The position numbers were made by a program, and so were the translations under genes. From positions 14,546-47,932 of the forward strand of contig DBWJ01000033.1 in assembly GCA_002308955.1 (NCBI GenBank): 33,387 nucleotides of DNA, written 5' to 3'. Of the stretch, positions 16,654 to 24,677 are shown piece after piece. The notes below the pieces were generated by a model. The model did not search any database. It saw only the letters and a program-made list of their open reading frames with translations, and was not told the origin of the DNA. Source of the DNA: Lachnoclostridium sp. UBA1241 (GTDB lineage: Bacteria > Bacillota > Clostridia > Lachnospirales > Lachnospiraceae). Every line of letters starts with the position of its first letter. Position 1 is the first letter of the stretch.

Positions 16654-16678
16654 TTCTCTACACGAAATATGATACAAT
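16650..16678 (+). promoter_or_regulatory. Promoter of the rhomboid gene
   Basis: TTGATT (16650-16655), exactly 17 bp, TACAAT (16673-16678). It starts within the stop codon of the preceding gene, leaving no room for a Tad terminator, so Tad transcripts may read into the rhomboid gene. Confidence 0.7.
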
Positions 16679-16732
16679 AAGGTCTCGTGCAGGATGTGCA
16701 CAGATTACTTAAGCGCGTGAGGAGAAAGAGGC

Positions 16733-17875
16733 ATGGAGGAAACATTGCGAAAGGATACGATGGCAGACAGACTGCAGCGGTTCCTTCCGGGACGCGGGTT
16801 TCTTCCGGTGAATCTTCATGCGGAGGGAATGTCGCTTTATTACCGTACGGATGAAGGGATAGCGACGCTTGTATGGATCATCGGGGATCAGGCGCTTACG
16901 CTTTTGGACGCGGGGCAGTACCGGGCGCAGGGAGAGACCATCCGGTCCATGTTCCTCGAAAACGGCATGCAGACGATTCATACGCTGACGCTGTTTCTTT
17001 CCTCGGATATCAAAAAGGCGCGGGTCGTCGGAGATGGAACGCCCTTCTGGATTGTGGACGAAGCCTACGGCCGGCTGGTGATATACGAGAATCAGCCGGA
17101 GGAATTTGCCGGGCTTAAGAGCATGATCGAGCAGAATCTGCATTTCGGCGCGGATATCCGAAACGAGAACGGAGCGCAGAAATCAGGCGTTTACGCAGAG
17201 CAGACCGTTCATCCGATCAAGAAAGCAAGATACTCAACCGGCTATAACGGCACGGGGACACTGCCGACGGGAATTACGAGATGGGTGAACTTCATCACAT
17301 TTGCCCTCGTTGCGATCAATGTAATCGTTTTCTTTTTTGAACAGAAGTTTTATGAGCCGATGATCAGCGGCGGAGCCAACAGCTGGACCCGCGTGACGGA
17401 AGACAGGCAGATATACCGGCTGATTACCTGTATGTTTCTGCACAGCGATAACGAGCACATCATCGGAAACATGATGACGCTTCTGTTCGTCGGAAGCGCT
17501 CTTGAGGAGCGCATGGGACATATCCGGTACACGATAACGTATATGCTGAGCGGGCTGATTGCTTCGCTTTCTTCGTGTTTCTATCACATGAAGATCGGGG
17601 AGAACGCGTACAGCATCGGAGCGTCCGGCGCTGTTTACGGCGTGCTCGGCGCGCTTGCGTTTCTTATGTTTGTGAACCGGGACAAGCGGGACAATTCGAC
17701 GATGATACGGCTTATCATCTTCGGTGCGTATATGGTCTTCCGTGTCATTGAGGATTCCGGAAGCAACATCGATAATGCGGCGCATATCGGCGGATTTGCC
17801 GCGGGAACGCTCTTTGCGTTTTTCTTCTGGCTGTTTCGCAAAAACCGGCGGAGCCGTTATCAAAGCCGTGCATAG
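16733..17875 (+). CDS. Rhomboid-family intramembrane serine protease with an unusual N-terminal domain
   Basis: A 380-residue protein. The C-terminal half (about 180-370) has six or more membrane helices and the rhomboid signatures: HSDNEHIIGNMMTL (His242, Asn246), YSIGASGAVYGVLGAL with catalytic Ser298, and AAHIGGFAAG with catalytic His351. Rhomboids cleave membrane proteins within or near the bilayer. The N-terminal ~180 residues are soluble, with no family recognised (GFLPVNLHAEGMSLYY, ATLVWIIGDQALTLLDAGQY). The start ATG follows GAGGAG. It sits directly after the Tad operon with its own promoter, but no functional link is shown. The protease call is firm. Confidence 0.9.
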   Translation: MEETLRKDTMADRLQRFLPGRGFLPVNLHAEGMSLYYRTDEGIATLVWIIGDQALTLLDAGQYRAQGETIRSMFLENGMQTIHTLTLFLSSDIKKARVVGDGTPFWIVDEAYGRLVIYENQPEEFAGLKSMIEQNLHFGADIRNENGAQKSGVYAEQTVHPIKKARYSTGYNGTGTLPTGITRWVNFITFALVAINVIVFFFEQKFYEPMISGGANSWTRVTEDRQIYRLITCMFLHSDNEHIIGNMMTLLFVGSALEERMGHIRYTITYMLSGLIASLSSCFYHMKIGENAYSIGASGAVYGVLGALAFLMFVNRDKRDNSTMIRLIIFGAYMVFRVIEDSGSNIDNAAHIGGFAAGTLFAFFFWLFRKNRRSRYQSRA

Positions 17876-17895
17876 CGCGGATTCGGAGGATGCGT

Positions 17896-18162
17896 ATGTT
17901 TCGGATGTGGTGCAAGATGTGGAAGTCCGGCCGGCTCATTAAGGATAAGACGGTCTGCAATGCGGAGCCCGTCAATCGGACGCGGAAGATCTTCGACGGC
18001 ATCGATGAGGTGTGCCGTGAGTGGGATCTGGCGAAGCCGATCTGGCTTCAGGCAAATATTCGGGATTTTCAGACACATTCGCGGACGCGGTTCAATCAGG
18101 ACTGTTTCGCGGAGACGATTCCGTTTGATTTTCTGGAAATCCATGTCATAGAAGAGGATTGA
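17896..18162 (+). CDS. Small conserved hypothetical protein
   Basis: An 88-residue protein beginning MFRMWCKMWKSGRLIKD and ending FDFLEIHVIEED. The last segment and the KPIWLQANIRDFQTHSRTRF stretch feel familiar from clostridial genomes, but no function is known to me. No signal peptide or membrane helix. Start: GGAGG at 17885-17889 sits six bases before the ATG at 17896; the ATG at 17890 would touch it. It is followed after ten bases by another small gene, so the pair is probably co-expressed with the rhomboid gene. Confidence 0.75.
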   Translation: MFRMWCKMWKSGRLIKDKTVCNAEPVNRTRKIFDGIDEVCREWDLAKPIWLQANIRDFQTHSRTRFNQDCFAETIPFDFLEIHVIEED

Positions 18163-18172
18163 CGGAGGGTTT

Positions 18173-18454
18173 ATGGTCAGAAGAATTGATTTAATGGCGC
18201 TCAAGTTTTATGAGAAAGAGCCGTTAACCGGGAGTCTTGAGGGAATGCGGTACCGCATCCGGCTTTTAAAGAATGAGGAGACCGAAGAGAAGCAGTTTGA
18301 GGTCGTCCTGTATCCGGACCGGTGGTGCTTCGAGAAGACGGAGGATTCCCTGAAGCAGACGTATCATTTTCCGTTTACGGAAGAGGGTCTGACGAAGATT
18401 GCGGACTTTTTGAACGAGCAGGCCACGGAGCAGAAGGAGCTCTGGAACGCGTAA
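18173..18454 (+). CDS. Small conserved hypothetical protein
   Basis: A 93-residue soluble protein. The central part (MRYRIRLLKN, EKQFEVVLYPDRWCFEKT) and the C-terminal helix (FTEEGLTKIADFLNEQ) suggest an alpha/beta domain. Ribosome binding site GGAGGG just before the ATG. Co-directional and ten bases after the preceding small gene. I do not recognise a named family. The pair of two small proteins is the main clue; a shared housekeeping role in Clostridia is only a guess. Confidence 0.7.
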   Translation: MVRRIDLMALKFYEKEPLTGSLEGMRYRIRLLKNEETEEKQFEVVLYPDRWCFEKTEDSLKQTYHFPFTEEGLTKIADFLNEQATEQKELWNA

Positions 18455-18518
18455 ACGAGTAAGAGCAAAGAGCGCCGGAGCGCATACCGGATGCGAAAAT
18501 GCAACAGGGAGAGAGACA

Positions 18519-19754
18519 ATGAAAAAACGCAGAAGAACGGGGCCGGATCCGAGAATCCTGCTTGCGGTCGCAGTGATATGCGGCATCATTTCGATTATCT
18601 GCATCGTTAATATAATCCGCGGGGACAAGGAACCGAAGAGCGGGGAGAAAGCAACCCCGACAACCTATGTAAAGAATGATCCGACCGGAGCCACGAAGCC
18701 CGTTGATGAGCCGAGTGATACGCCCACGCCCACCGAGGTGCCGGATCTCAGTTATGATATCATGCTTTGCTTCGCCGGAGACATCAATTTCCAGGACGGC
18801 GGAATTCCGATGACGAAGCTCGAGCAGGAGGGCGGAGACCTTAAAAAATGCATCTCTCCGGAGCTCCTGAAGATCATGAATGACGCGGACCTGACGATCA
18901 TCAATAACGAGTTTACTTATACGACCCGCGGCACGGCGACGGCCGGTAAGGCCTGGACGTTCCGTGCTGATCCTTCCCGCGTGAGTCTGCTTCACGAGAT
19001 GGGCGTCGATATCGCAATCTTGGCGAACAACCACGCCTACGATTACGGCGAGGTTTCCCTCACCGATACCATGGATACGCTGAAGAACGCAGGAATCGCC
19101 TACGTCGGAGCGGGATACAATCTCGACGAGGCGAAGGCGCCGGTATACCGGACGGTTCAGGGCAAGACGATTGCATTTGTCGCGGCGAGCCGGGCGGAGA
19201 AGAATATCCTTACGCCCATGGCGACCGATACGAAACCGGGAATCCTTCGGTGCTACCGGATCGGAGACGATCCGAAGATCAAGAGCGATGAGGAAGCCGT
19301 CTTCGTGGAGGCAATCCGTGAAGCAAAGCGCAACGCGGATTTCGTTATCGCCATCGTGCACTGGGGCGCGGATTATCAGGAGAAGATCGAGCAGGTGCAG
19401 ATTGATACCGCGAAGATTTATCTCGATGCGGGCGCCGACGCGATTATCGGCGGACATTCGCATAAGCCGGATCCCATTGATTTCTATAACGGCAAGCCGA
19501 TTGTCTACGGCTACAGCAATTTCTGGTTTAACGAAAAGGACCTGGGCTCGATGCTGATCGAACTCAGGATTCACGGAGATGACGCGACCGGTGAGCAGCA
19601 TGTGGACCTTTATTACATCCCCGCGAGACAGAAGAACGTCACCACAACAATCGCTCTCGGCGCAGACCGCGAGCGGGAAGTCAACAATATGCTGAAGATT
19701 TCCGGCAACAAGATCGTAATCGCCGAGGACGGACTCGTAACGCCGGCACAGTAA
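18519..19754 (+). CDS. CapA-family (PGA_cap) membrane-anchored protein
   Basis: A 411-residue protein with an N-terminal membrane anchor (ILLAVAVICGIISIICIVNI), a Thr/Pro-rich linker (to about residue 78) and a CapA domain of the calcineurin-like phosphoesterase fold. Typical motifs in order: MLCFAGDINFQ, TIINNEFTYTTRG, DIAILANNHAYDYG, FVIAIVHWGADYQ and DAIIGGHSHKPDPI. CapA/PgsA proteins are linked to poly-gamma-glutamate capsule synthesis or export, but this gene stands apart from pgsB/C partners, so a capsule role is not implied; many Firmicutes have such orphans. The domain should face the outside. Start: GGGAGAGAG before the ATG. A terminator follows ten bases after the stop. Confidence 0.9.
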   Translation: MKKRRRTGPDPRILLAVAVICGIISIICIVNIIRGDKEPKSGEKATPTTYVKNDPTGATKPVDEPSDTPTPTEVPDLSYDIMLCFAGDINFQDGGIPMTKLEQEGGDLKKCISPELLKIMNDADLTIINNEFTYTTRGTATAGKAWTFRADPSRVSLLHEMGVDIAILANNHAYDYGEVSLTDTMDTLKNAGIAYVGAGYNLDEAKAPVYRTVQGKTIAFVAASRAEKNILTPMATDTKPGILRCYRIGDDPKIKSDEEAVFVEAIREAKRNADFVIAIVHWGADYQEKIEQVQIDTAKIYLDAGADAIIGGHSHKPDPIDFYNGKPIVYGYSNFWFNEKDLGSMLIELRIHGDDATGEQHVDLYYIPARQKNVTTTIALGADREREVNNMLKISGNKIVIAEDGLVTPAQ

Positions 19755-19763
19755 GAACATAGC

Positions 19764-19795
19764 AGGGGCTGTCGCACGAAGCGACGCCCCTTTTT
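19764..19795 (+). terminator. Terminator of the capA transcript
   Basis: AGGGGC-T-GTCGC / GCGAC-GCCCCT (19764-19791, one bulged T, ACGAA loop) followed by TTTTT. It also forms one arm of the dispersed element described next. Confidence 0.85.
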
Positions 19796-19862
19796 AATTA
19801 CACATCCGCAGGCTTAATTTTTCAGAAAAGAGAGGGGCTGTCGCTTCGTGCGACAGCTCCCT
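19764..19862. repeat. Dispersed hairpin element, copy 1 (inverted pair of hairpins)
   Basis: Two hairpins that are reverse complements of each other (19764-19791 and 19833-19862; shared core TGTCGCACGAAGCGAC) flank 41 bases of AT-rich DNA. The inner sequence includes ATCCGCAGGC (19804-19813), whose reverse complement occurs at the equivalent position of the copy at 26288-26414. Read on the - strand, the right-hand hairpin is followed by CTCTCTTTT and would terminate the ABC exporter transcript, so the element serves two convergent operons. Confidence 0.7.
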
Positions 19863-19896
19863 TTGATTGCCGGAGAAGACTCTTCAGATGGGTAAT

Positions 19897-20237
19897 TGGA
19901 ACTGAAAGACGGTAGCTTTGCGTTCAGTTCCAGGGAATAACCGTTAATCTGGAACCGGAAGGCGGAAATTCTGATTTTGGTTCCAAATAGTTGACGGGAA
20001 ACTGGAACCGAAAGAAGAAAACCCCCCGTTTAGTTCCAAAGAGTTACCAAGAAATTGGAACCGGAAGACGCGAATTTTGCTTCTGGTTCCAGAGAATCGT
20101 CGGAAACCTGGAACCAAGAGAAGACCCCTCGGCTTCTGGTTCCAAAAGCTGTCCGAAAAGATGGAACCGGAGGCGAGCAATTCGTCTTCCGGTTCCAAAA
20201 TAACGATGTAACTTCCGGTTCCAAAATAACAATGTAA
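19897..20237. repeat. 53-bp tandem array of stem-loops
   Basis: Six units start at 19897, 19950, 20003, 20056, 20109 and 20162, exactly 53 bp apart. Each is a 36-nt inverted repeat, TGGAACC(GGAAG)...(CTTCC)GGTTCCA, followed by a weakly conserved 17-nt spacer. Loops vary, arms are conserved. Unit 1 swaps a C-G pair for T-A (TGGAACTGAA/TTCAGTTCCA), keeping the stem intact, and several units use G-T wobble pairs. The array ends with a direct tandem copy of 26 bp (20186-20211 and 20212-20237, one mismatch), which gives a seventh right arm without a left arm. Because 53 is not a multiple of three, it does not encode a protein repeat. It fills the gap between two convergent operons; no gene is present. 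Confidence 0.9.
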
Positions 20238-20265
20238 TGAGGGGTAGCCGGGCTCTCCGAGAGGC

Positions 20266-22035
20266 TTATTCCCACTGACTCATATATAACTTGTAATAAG
20301 CTCCCTTCTTGGCCATCAGTTCCTCGTGGGTGCCCTGCTCGTCGACGCTTCCGCCGCCGATTACAAGGATGCGGTCAGCGTTTCGGATGGTTGAGAGACG
20401 GTGCGCGATGACGAAGCAGGTCTTATCCTTCATGAGGGTTCGCATGGCGGACTGAATCTGCCGCTCCGTGCGGGTATCGACATTGGAGGTGGCTTCGTCG
20501 AGGATCAGCATCTTTGCGTCATAGAGCATGGCGCGGGCAATCGTGAGCAGCTGTTTCTGACCCTTCGAAATGTTGCCGCCGTCCTCGGTGATGACCGATT
20601 CGTAGCCGTTCGGCAGGCACATGATGTACTTATGGATGTGCGCGGCCTTGGCGGCAGCGATTACCTCCTCGCGGGTCGCGTCGCTCCGGCCGTAGGCGAT
20701 GTTGTCGTAAATCGTTCCGTGGAACACCCAGGTGTCCTGCAGAACCATCGCGTAGGCCTTGCGGAGTGAGGTCATCGTGTAGCTTCGGTGCTCGGTGCCG
20801 TCGATGCGGATCTCGCCGCTCTGCGGGTCATAGAAACGCATCAGAAGGTTGATGATCGTTGTCTTGCCGGCGCCGGTCGGTCCGACGATCGCAATCAGCT
20901 TGCCGGCGTCCGCCTTCAGATTGACGTTCTGAAGAATCGGTTTCTCGGGAACATACGCAAAATGGATCCCCTTCAGTTCCACATTGCCTGCAACTTCGCT
21001 GAGTGTCTTCGCATCGGGTACGTCGGCGGTTTCCTCGGGCTCATTAAGAAGCCGGAACACACGCTCCGCAGCGGCAAGCGACGAGAGAATCTCGTTCGAA
21101 ATGTTGGCGACCTCGTTGATCGGCCCGGAGAATTTGCGGGTGTATAAAAGGAACGAGGCAACCTGGCCGAGGGTAATCATCTCCTTCATGTAAAAGACCG
21201 ACCCCGCCGTCGCGGAAAGCGCCAGCGAAAGGTTTGTGAAGAAGCCGACCGTCGGTCCGATCTTGGCGGCCTGGTAGTCCGCCTTGTAGTAGGCGTCGCA
21301 GGCGTTATTATTGTGAATATCGAAGGCGTCCGTGGACTGCGCCTCGTGAGCGTAAGCCTGAATCGTCTTCTGCCCGGAGAACATCTCCTCGGAGAAGCCG
21401 TTCAGCATGCCGTACATCGCGGAACGCTTGGACATCAGCGGCCTTGTCTTACGCATCATGTAGCGCGTGTACCAGATGTACACGGGAATCATCACCACGA
21501 CGACGATGACGAGCGGCGCGTAGATCGAAAGCATCAGGGCAAATGCGCCGGTCACGGTGATGATCGACGACAGGATCTGCGTGATGTCGGTCGAAAGCGA
21601 GTTGCTGATGACGTCAATGTCGTAGGAAACACGGCTTATGATGTCGCCGGTCTGGTGCGTGTCGAAATAGCCGACCGGAAGCTTCATCAGCTTGTCCATC
21701 ACATCGGCGCGGAGCTTGCGTCCCACGGAGCGTCCTATATTCATCATCAAAAATGACAGCATGTAGTTGACGACGGACGAAACGATGTAAAGAAGGAGCA
21801 TCAGACTCGCATAGCGGTATACGAGCTTGAAGTCGACCGCTCCTGCGCCGCCCTCCATTGCCGTGATTGCCGAGCCCGCAAGCTTCGGCCCGATCAGGGC
21901 GAAGATGTTGGCGGTCAGCGAAAGGATTACGCCTGCGAAGATTCCGAGGCGGTAGCGTCCGAGATACCCAAGAAGGCGGATCAGCGTGCCCTTTGTATCC
22001 TTCGGTTTGTCGGTTTTGCTGCTAAGCGGAGGCAT
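20266..22035 (-). CDS. ABC exporter half-transporter with the canonical ATPase site
   Basis: A 589-residue membrane-ATPase fusion: six-helix transmembrane domain (about 25-320) and nucleotide-binding domain (about 345-585). Walker A is IVGPTGAGKTTIINLLMRF; the signature is ISKGQKQ instead of LSGGQ; Walker B is MLILDEATSNVD with the catalytic Glu; the switch is FVIAHRLSTIR. Start: GGAGG lies eight bases before the ATG at 22035; an in-frame GTG at 22044 falls inside that ribosome binding site. It overlaps the upstream half-transporter by 14 bases. The two halves should form a multidrug- or peptide/lipid-type heterodimeric exporter. The 53-bp array lies in its 3' flank. Confidence 0.95.
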   Translation of the reverse strand: MPPLSSKTDKPKDTKGTLIRLLGYLGRYRLGIFAGVILSLTANIFALIGPKLAGSAITAMEGGAGAVDFKLVYRYASLMLLLYIVSSVVNYMLSFLMMNIGRSVGRKLRADVMDKLMKLPVGYFDTHQTGDIISRVSYDIDVISNSLSTDITQILSSIITVTGAFALMLSIYAPLVIVVVVMIPVYIWYTRYMMRKTRPLMSKRSAMYGMLNGFSEEMFSGQKTIQAYAHEAQSTDAFDIHNNNACDAYYKADYQAAKIGPTVGFFTNLSLALSATAGSVFYMKEMITLGQVASFLLYTRKFSGPINEVANISNEILSSLAAAERVFRLLNEPEETADVPDAKTLSEVAGNVELKGIHFAYVPEKPILQNVNLKADAGKLIAIVGPTGAGKTTIINLLMRFYDPQSGEIRIDGTEHRSYTMTSLRKAYAMVLQDTWVFHGTIYDNIAYGRSDATREEVIAAAKAAHIHKYIMCLPNGYESVITEDGGNISKGQKQLLTIARAMLYDAKMLILDEATSNVDTRTERQIQSAMRTLMKDKTCFVIAHRLSTIRNADRILVIGGGSVDEQGTHEELMAKKGAYYKLYMSQWE

Positions 22036-23773
22036 ATTCTTCACCTCCCATCTGCGAGCGGTAGATGTCCTGATAGATTTCGCAGGACTCCATCAGCTCC
22101 TCGTGCGTGCCGTAGCCGACGGTCTCGCCGGCTTCCATGACGAGAATCTTGGTTAATGGCCGGACGGAGCTGATTCGCTGGGCAATCGTAATGCAGGTCG
22201 ACTCCTTATGATTCTCGCGGATAGAGCGCCGAAGCGCCGCGTCGGTCTTATAGTCAAGCGCGCTCGAAGCATCGTCGAGGATCAGGATCTCGGGTCTGCC
22301 GGACAGCGCCCGCGCGATGATGACGCGCTGCTTTTCGCCGCCGCTTAAGTTCGCGCCGGCTTTCGTTGCCATATAGTCAAGTCCTTCCGCGTGACTGTCG
22401 ACAAATGTGATGATGCCCGCGTCGGTAAGGGCGCTTCTTAATTCCTCATCCGGGATATCCCGGCCGAAGGCAACATTCTCGCGGAGAGTATCGGCGAAGA
22501 TCATATCGTTCTGGAAGACGACGCCGACCTTTCTGCGAAGCTCCGAAAGCTCGTAGGAGCGGACGTCGTAGCCGTCCACGAGGATGCGCCCGCCGGTTAC
22601 GTCGTAGAAACGCATCAGAAGGTTTATAAGTGTCGTCTTGCCGCAGCCCGTCGCGCCGATGATTCCTAAAGATTCGCCGCGGTTTAAGTCAAAGCTGATA
22701 TCGGAAACGGCGTATTCGCGGTCGGCGGATTCCACCGTTTCGTTAAGGTGCGGATAGGTAAAGCTCACGTGCTCGAAGCGGATGAACGGAACGTCCTCAC
22801 GGGGTCCGCGCGCCGCCACCTCGGGGCGGACATTGCCGAGCTCAAGCACCGAGCCGATACGGTTTGCGGATGCGCCGGCCTTCGTGTACATGATGAAGAT
22901 ACGGTTCAAACCGAGCACCGCGCCGAGAATGATATTGAAATAGATCAAAAACGTGATGATAACGCCGGACTTCATGTCGCCGCTGTTGACACGCTGGGAG
23001 CCGAACAGGATGACGAGCACGAGGCCGATGTTTAAGAACAGGTTCATCAGAGGATTCGGAAGAGCCATCGTAGCGCCCGCACGAAAATCGGAGCGGGACA
23101 GCTCATCGTTCGCTTTGTTGTAACGGGTCTTCTCATGCTCTTCGCGCGACAAAGCCTTGACGACGCGGATGCCGGTGATGTTCTCCCGGAGGATCCTCGT
23201 GAGACGGTCCACATTGTCCTGCACCGTACTGTACAAAGGAATTCCGTGCCGCGAGACGAACAGAACGACGCCCGCCATCAGCGGAACCATGCAAAGGAAC
23301 ACTAAAGAGAGTTCCCAGTCGAGAAGCATCGCCATGAAAACGCCGCCCACCAAAAGGATCGGGGCGCGGATACCCATTCGCTGGATCATGCCGATGAAAT
23401 TCTGCACGTTGTAGCTGTCGGCTGTCATCCGGGATATGAGCGACGGCAGCGTAACGCTGTCAAACTGCGAGCCCGTAAGTCCGACCGTAACCGAGAAGAG
23501 GTCGTGGCGAAGGTCCCTTGTGCAGTCGCGGGCGATGGACGAAGCGTATTGGTTGGCCTTCACATTTGCCACCCGTACAAGAATCGCGCACAGCACCATG
23601 ACGCCGCCGAACCAGAGCACCCGGCTCAGGTCCTTCGTCGGCACGATGTCGTCCACCATATACTCGAGGAGGAAGGGAATGAAGAGTTCTCCGATGGAAC
23701 CGAAAAATTTGACAGTCACGCCGAAAGCGACGCGCCGCCGGTACGGTTTCATGTAACGTAAGATGGTTTTCAT
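22022..23773 (-). CDS. ABC exporter half-transporter with a degenerate ATPase site
   Basis: A 583-residue half-transporter with six membrane helices (about 15-310) and a C-terminal ATPase domain. Walker A is IIGATGCGKTTLINLLMRF, the Q-loop is VGVVFQNDMIFADTLREN, and the signature NLSGGEKQ is intact. Walker B is ILILDDASSALD with Asp in place of the catalytic Glu, and the switch His is Gln (TIAQRISSVR). Both changes mark the non-catalytic site of heterodimeric exporters such as TM287/288 and BmrCD. The partner gene supplies a degenerate signature for the same site. The start ATG has only a weak ribosome binding site. First gene of the operon; a promoter lies about 90 bases upstream. Confidence 0.95.
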   Translation of the reverse strand: MKTILRYMKPYRRRVAFGVTVKFFGSIGELFIPFLLEYMVDDIVPTKDLSRVLWFGGVMVLCAILVRVANVKANQYASSIARDCTRDLRHDLFSVTVGLTGSQFDSVTLPSLISRMTADSYNVQNFIGMIQRMGIRAPILLVGGVFMAMLLDWELSLVFLCMVPLMAGVVLFVSRHGIPLYSTVQDNVDRLTRILRENITGIRVVKALSREEHEKTRYNKANDELSRSDFRAGATMALPNPLMNLFLNIGLVLVILFGSQRVNSGDMKSGVIITFLIYFNIILGAVLGLNRIFIMYTKAGASANRIGSVLELGNVRPEVAARGPREDVPFIRFEHVSFTYPHLNETVESADREYAVSDISFDLNRGESLGIIGATGCGKTTLINLLMRFYDVTGGRILVDGYDVRSYELSELRRKVGVVFQNDMIFADTLRENVAFGRDIPDEELRSALTDAGIITFVDSHAEGLDYMATKAGANLSGGEKQRVIIARALSGRPEILILDDASSALDYKTDAALRRSIRENHKESTCITIAQRISSVRPLTKILVMEAGETVGYGTHEELMESCEIYQDIYRSQMGGEEYASA

Positions 23774-23857
23774 AGGGTTCTCAAGCCGCCGGAAAGTTCC
23801 GATTTTTAAAGCATTTGCGGAAAATCGACGGATTTTCTTTCATATTTTTCGAATTAC

Positions 23858-23873
23858 GCTATTATAGAATAGC
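23858..23873 (-). promoter_or_regulatory. -10 box of the ABC exporter promoter inside a palindrome
   Basis: On the - strand TATAAT (23866-23861) is centred in GCTATT-N4-AATAGC (23858-23873), a 6-bp inverted repeat with a 4-base centre. No good -35 box sits at 16-18 bp (only a T-rich stretch), suggesting an activator-dependent or repressor-controlled promoter. A hairpin in the leader (GAAAATC/GATTTTC, 23820-23837) lies between it and the start codon. Confidence 0.5.
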
Positions 23874-23913
23874 ATTTTCCGCTAAAAAAGTTCAATACTT
23901 TTCTGCCTATTTG

Positions 23914-23942
23914 TTGACGAAACCGCAAACGCGTGATATTAT
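23914..23942 (+). promoter_or_regulatory. Promoter of the unknown gene and coiled-coil gene
   Basis: TTGACG (23914-23919), exactly 17 bp, TATTAT (23937-23942). The first start codon is about 37 bases downstream. It is divergent from the ABC exporter promoter within a 205-base intergenic region. Confidence 0.75.
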
Positions 23943-23978
23943 TTTTCGTATAGAGATTAAAGTGAGAGAACTGTCAGC

Positions 23979-24677
23979 ATGTCATACCCGAGAAGAAAAC
24001 TGGACATGGATCTCCTGATTCTGGAGAGAGAGTCCTGCGAGAGAATGACGGCGGTTCAGAAATTGAAGAATCCCGCATGGGATTTTGACCGGTTCGAGGC
24101 GCTCCATTACGGGTCGCTTGATGAACCGGCGGAGCCTTGTTACGATACGTATACGGTGCTTGCGGATGCGGCCGGAGAGCTGGATAAGCTTGATGAAGAA
24201 CGGCCGTTCCTTCTTCCTTTGGAACGCGGAACGCATTATGTTTGGGAGATGTTCACGGAGCTTCCGAAGATCGGGAGCAGCAAGTCCACAAGGCAGTTTT
24301 GGAATCGTTTGTCACGCGCTATGTCAGACCTGCCCCTTCCGATGGAAGAGGACGAATTCATCGACGCTTTTACGAAAGCGTCGCTTCCGCTTTTGGAAAA
24401 TGCCACCGATATGGGAGACCGGTTTTATATCTCCGGACTGGATTACGGCGGATGGAGCGGGGGAATCGTTTCCAAGGATTTTCTCGTTGACGGCTTACAG
24501 ATGCTTGTTAAGAAGCTGAAAGGACCGCTCTGTGAACGGTCCGGCGAGCGGAATAAGAAGAAAGATGACCCGGAGGAGACTTCCTCAGGGGAGCCTTCCG
24601 GCGAAAGCAGGGAGAATAACCAAAAGGAGGATATCAAGGAGTATGTATCCGAACAAAAAGACAGAACAGACATGTAA
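23979..24677 (+). CDS. Hypothetical protein, unknown function
   Basis: A 232-residue soluble protein with no signal peptide or membrane helix. The first ~185 residues look like a globular helical domain (RPFLLPLERGTHYVWEMFTEL, FWNRLSRAMSDLPLPMEEDEF, GLDYGGWSGGIVSKDFLVDG). The last ~45 are highly charged and likely disordered (ERNKKKDDPEETSSGE...). I do not recognise a family. The ribosome binding site before the ATG at 23979 is weak, and an ATG at 24006 is an alternative start. The 3' end overlaps the next gene by 35 bases in another frame, so the two are co-transcribed and probably translationally coupled. Confidence 0.65.
   Translation: MSYPRRKLDMDLLILERESCERMTAVQKLKNPAWDFDRFEALHYGSLDEPAEPCYDTYTVLADAAGELDKLDEERPFLLPLERGTHYVWEMFTELPKIGSSKSTRQFWNRLSRAMSDLPLPMEEDEFIDAFTKASLPLLENATDMGDRFYISGLDYGGWSGGIVSKDFLVDGLQMLVKKLKGPLCERSGERNKKKDDPEETSSGEPSGESRENNQKEDIKEYVSEQKDRTDM

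Noticed and set aside
18375..19760. A 461-codon open frame on the - strand opposite capA
   Set aside because: The + strand translation has all CapA motifs; the opposite translation matches nothing and has no ribosome binding site.
19897..20197. CRISPR array reading (36-nt repeats with 17-nt spacers)
   Set aside because: The 36-nt units differ strongly in their centres and only the arms are conserved. The 17-nt spacers are too short and partly alike, and no cas genes are nearby.
19944..20275. Small open frames on both strands across the 53-bp array
   Set aside because: A 53-bp unit shifts frame at each repeat. The frames lack ribosome binding sites and the conservation follows the stems, not codons.
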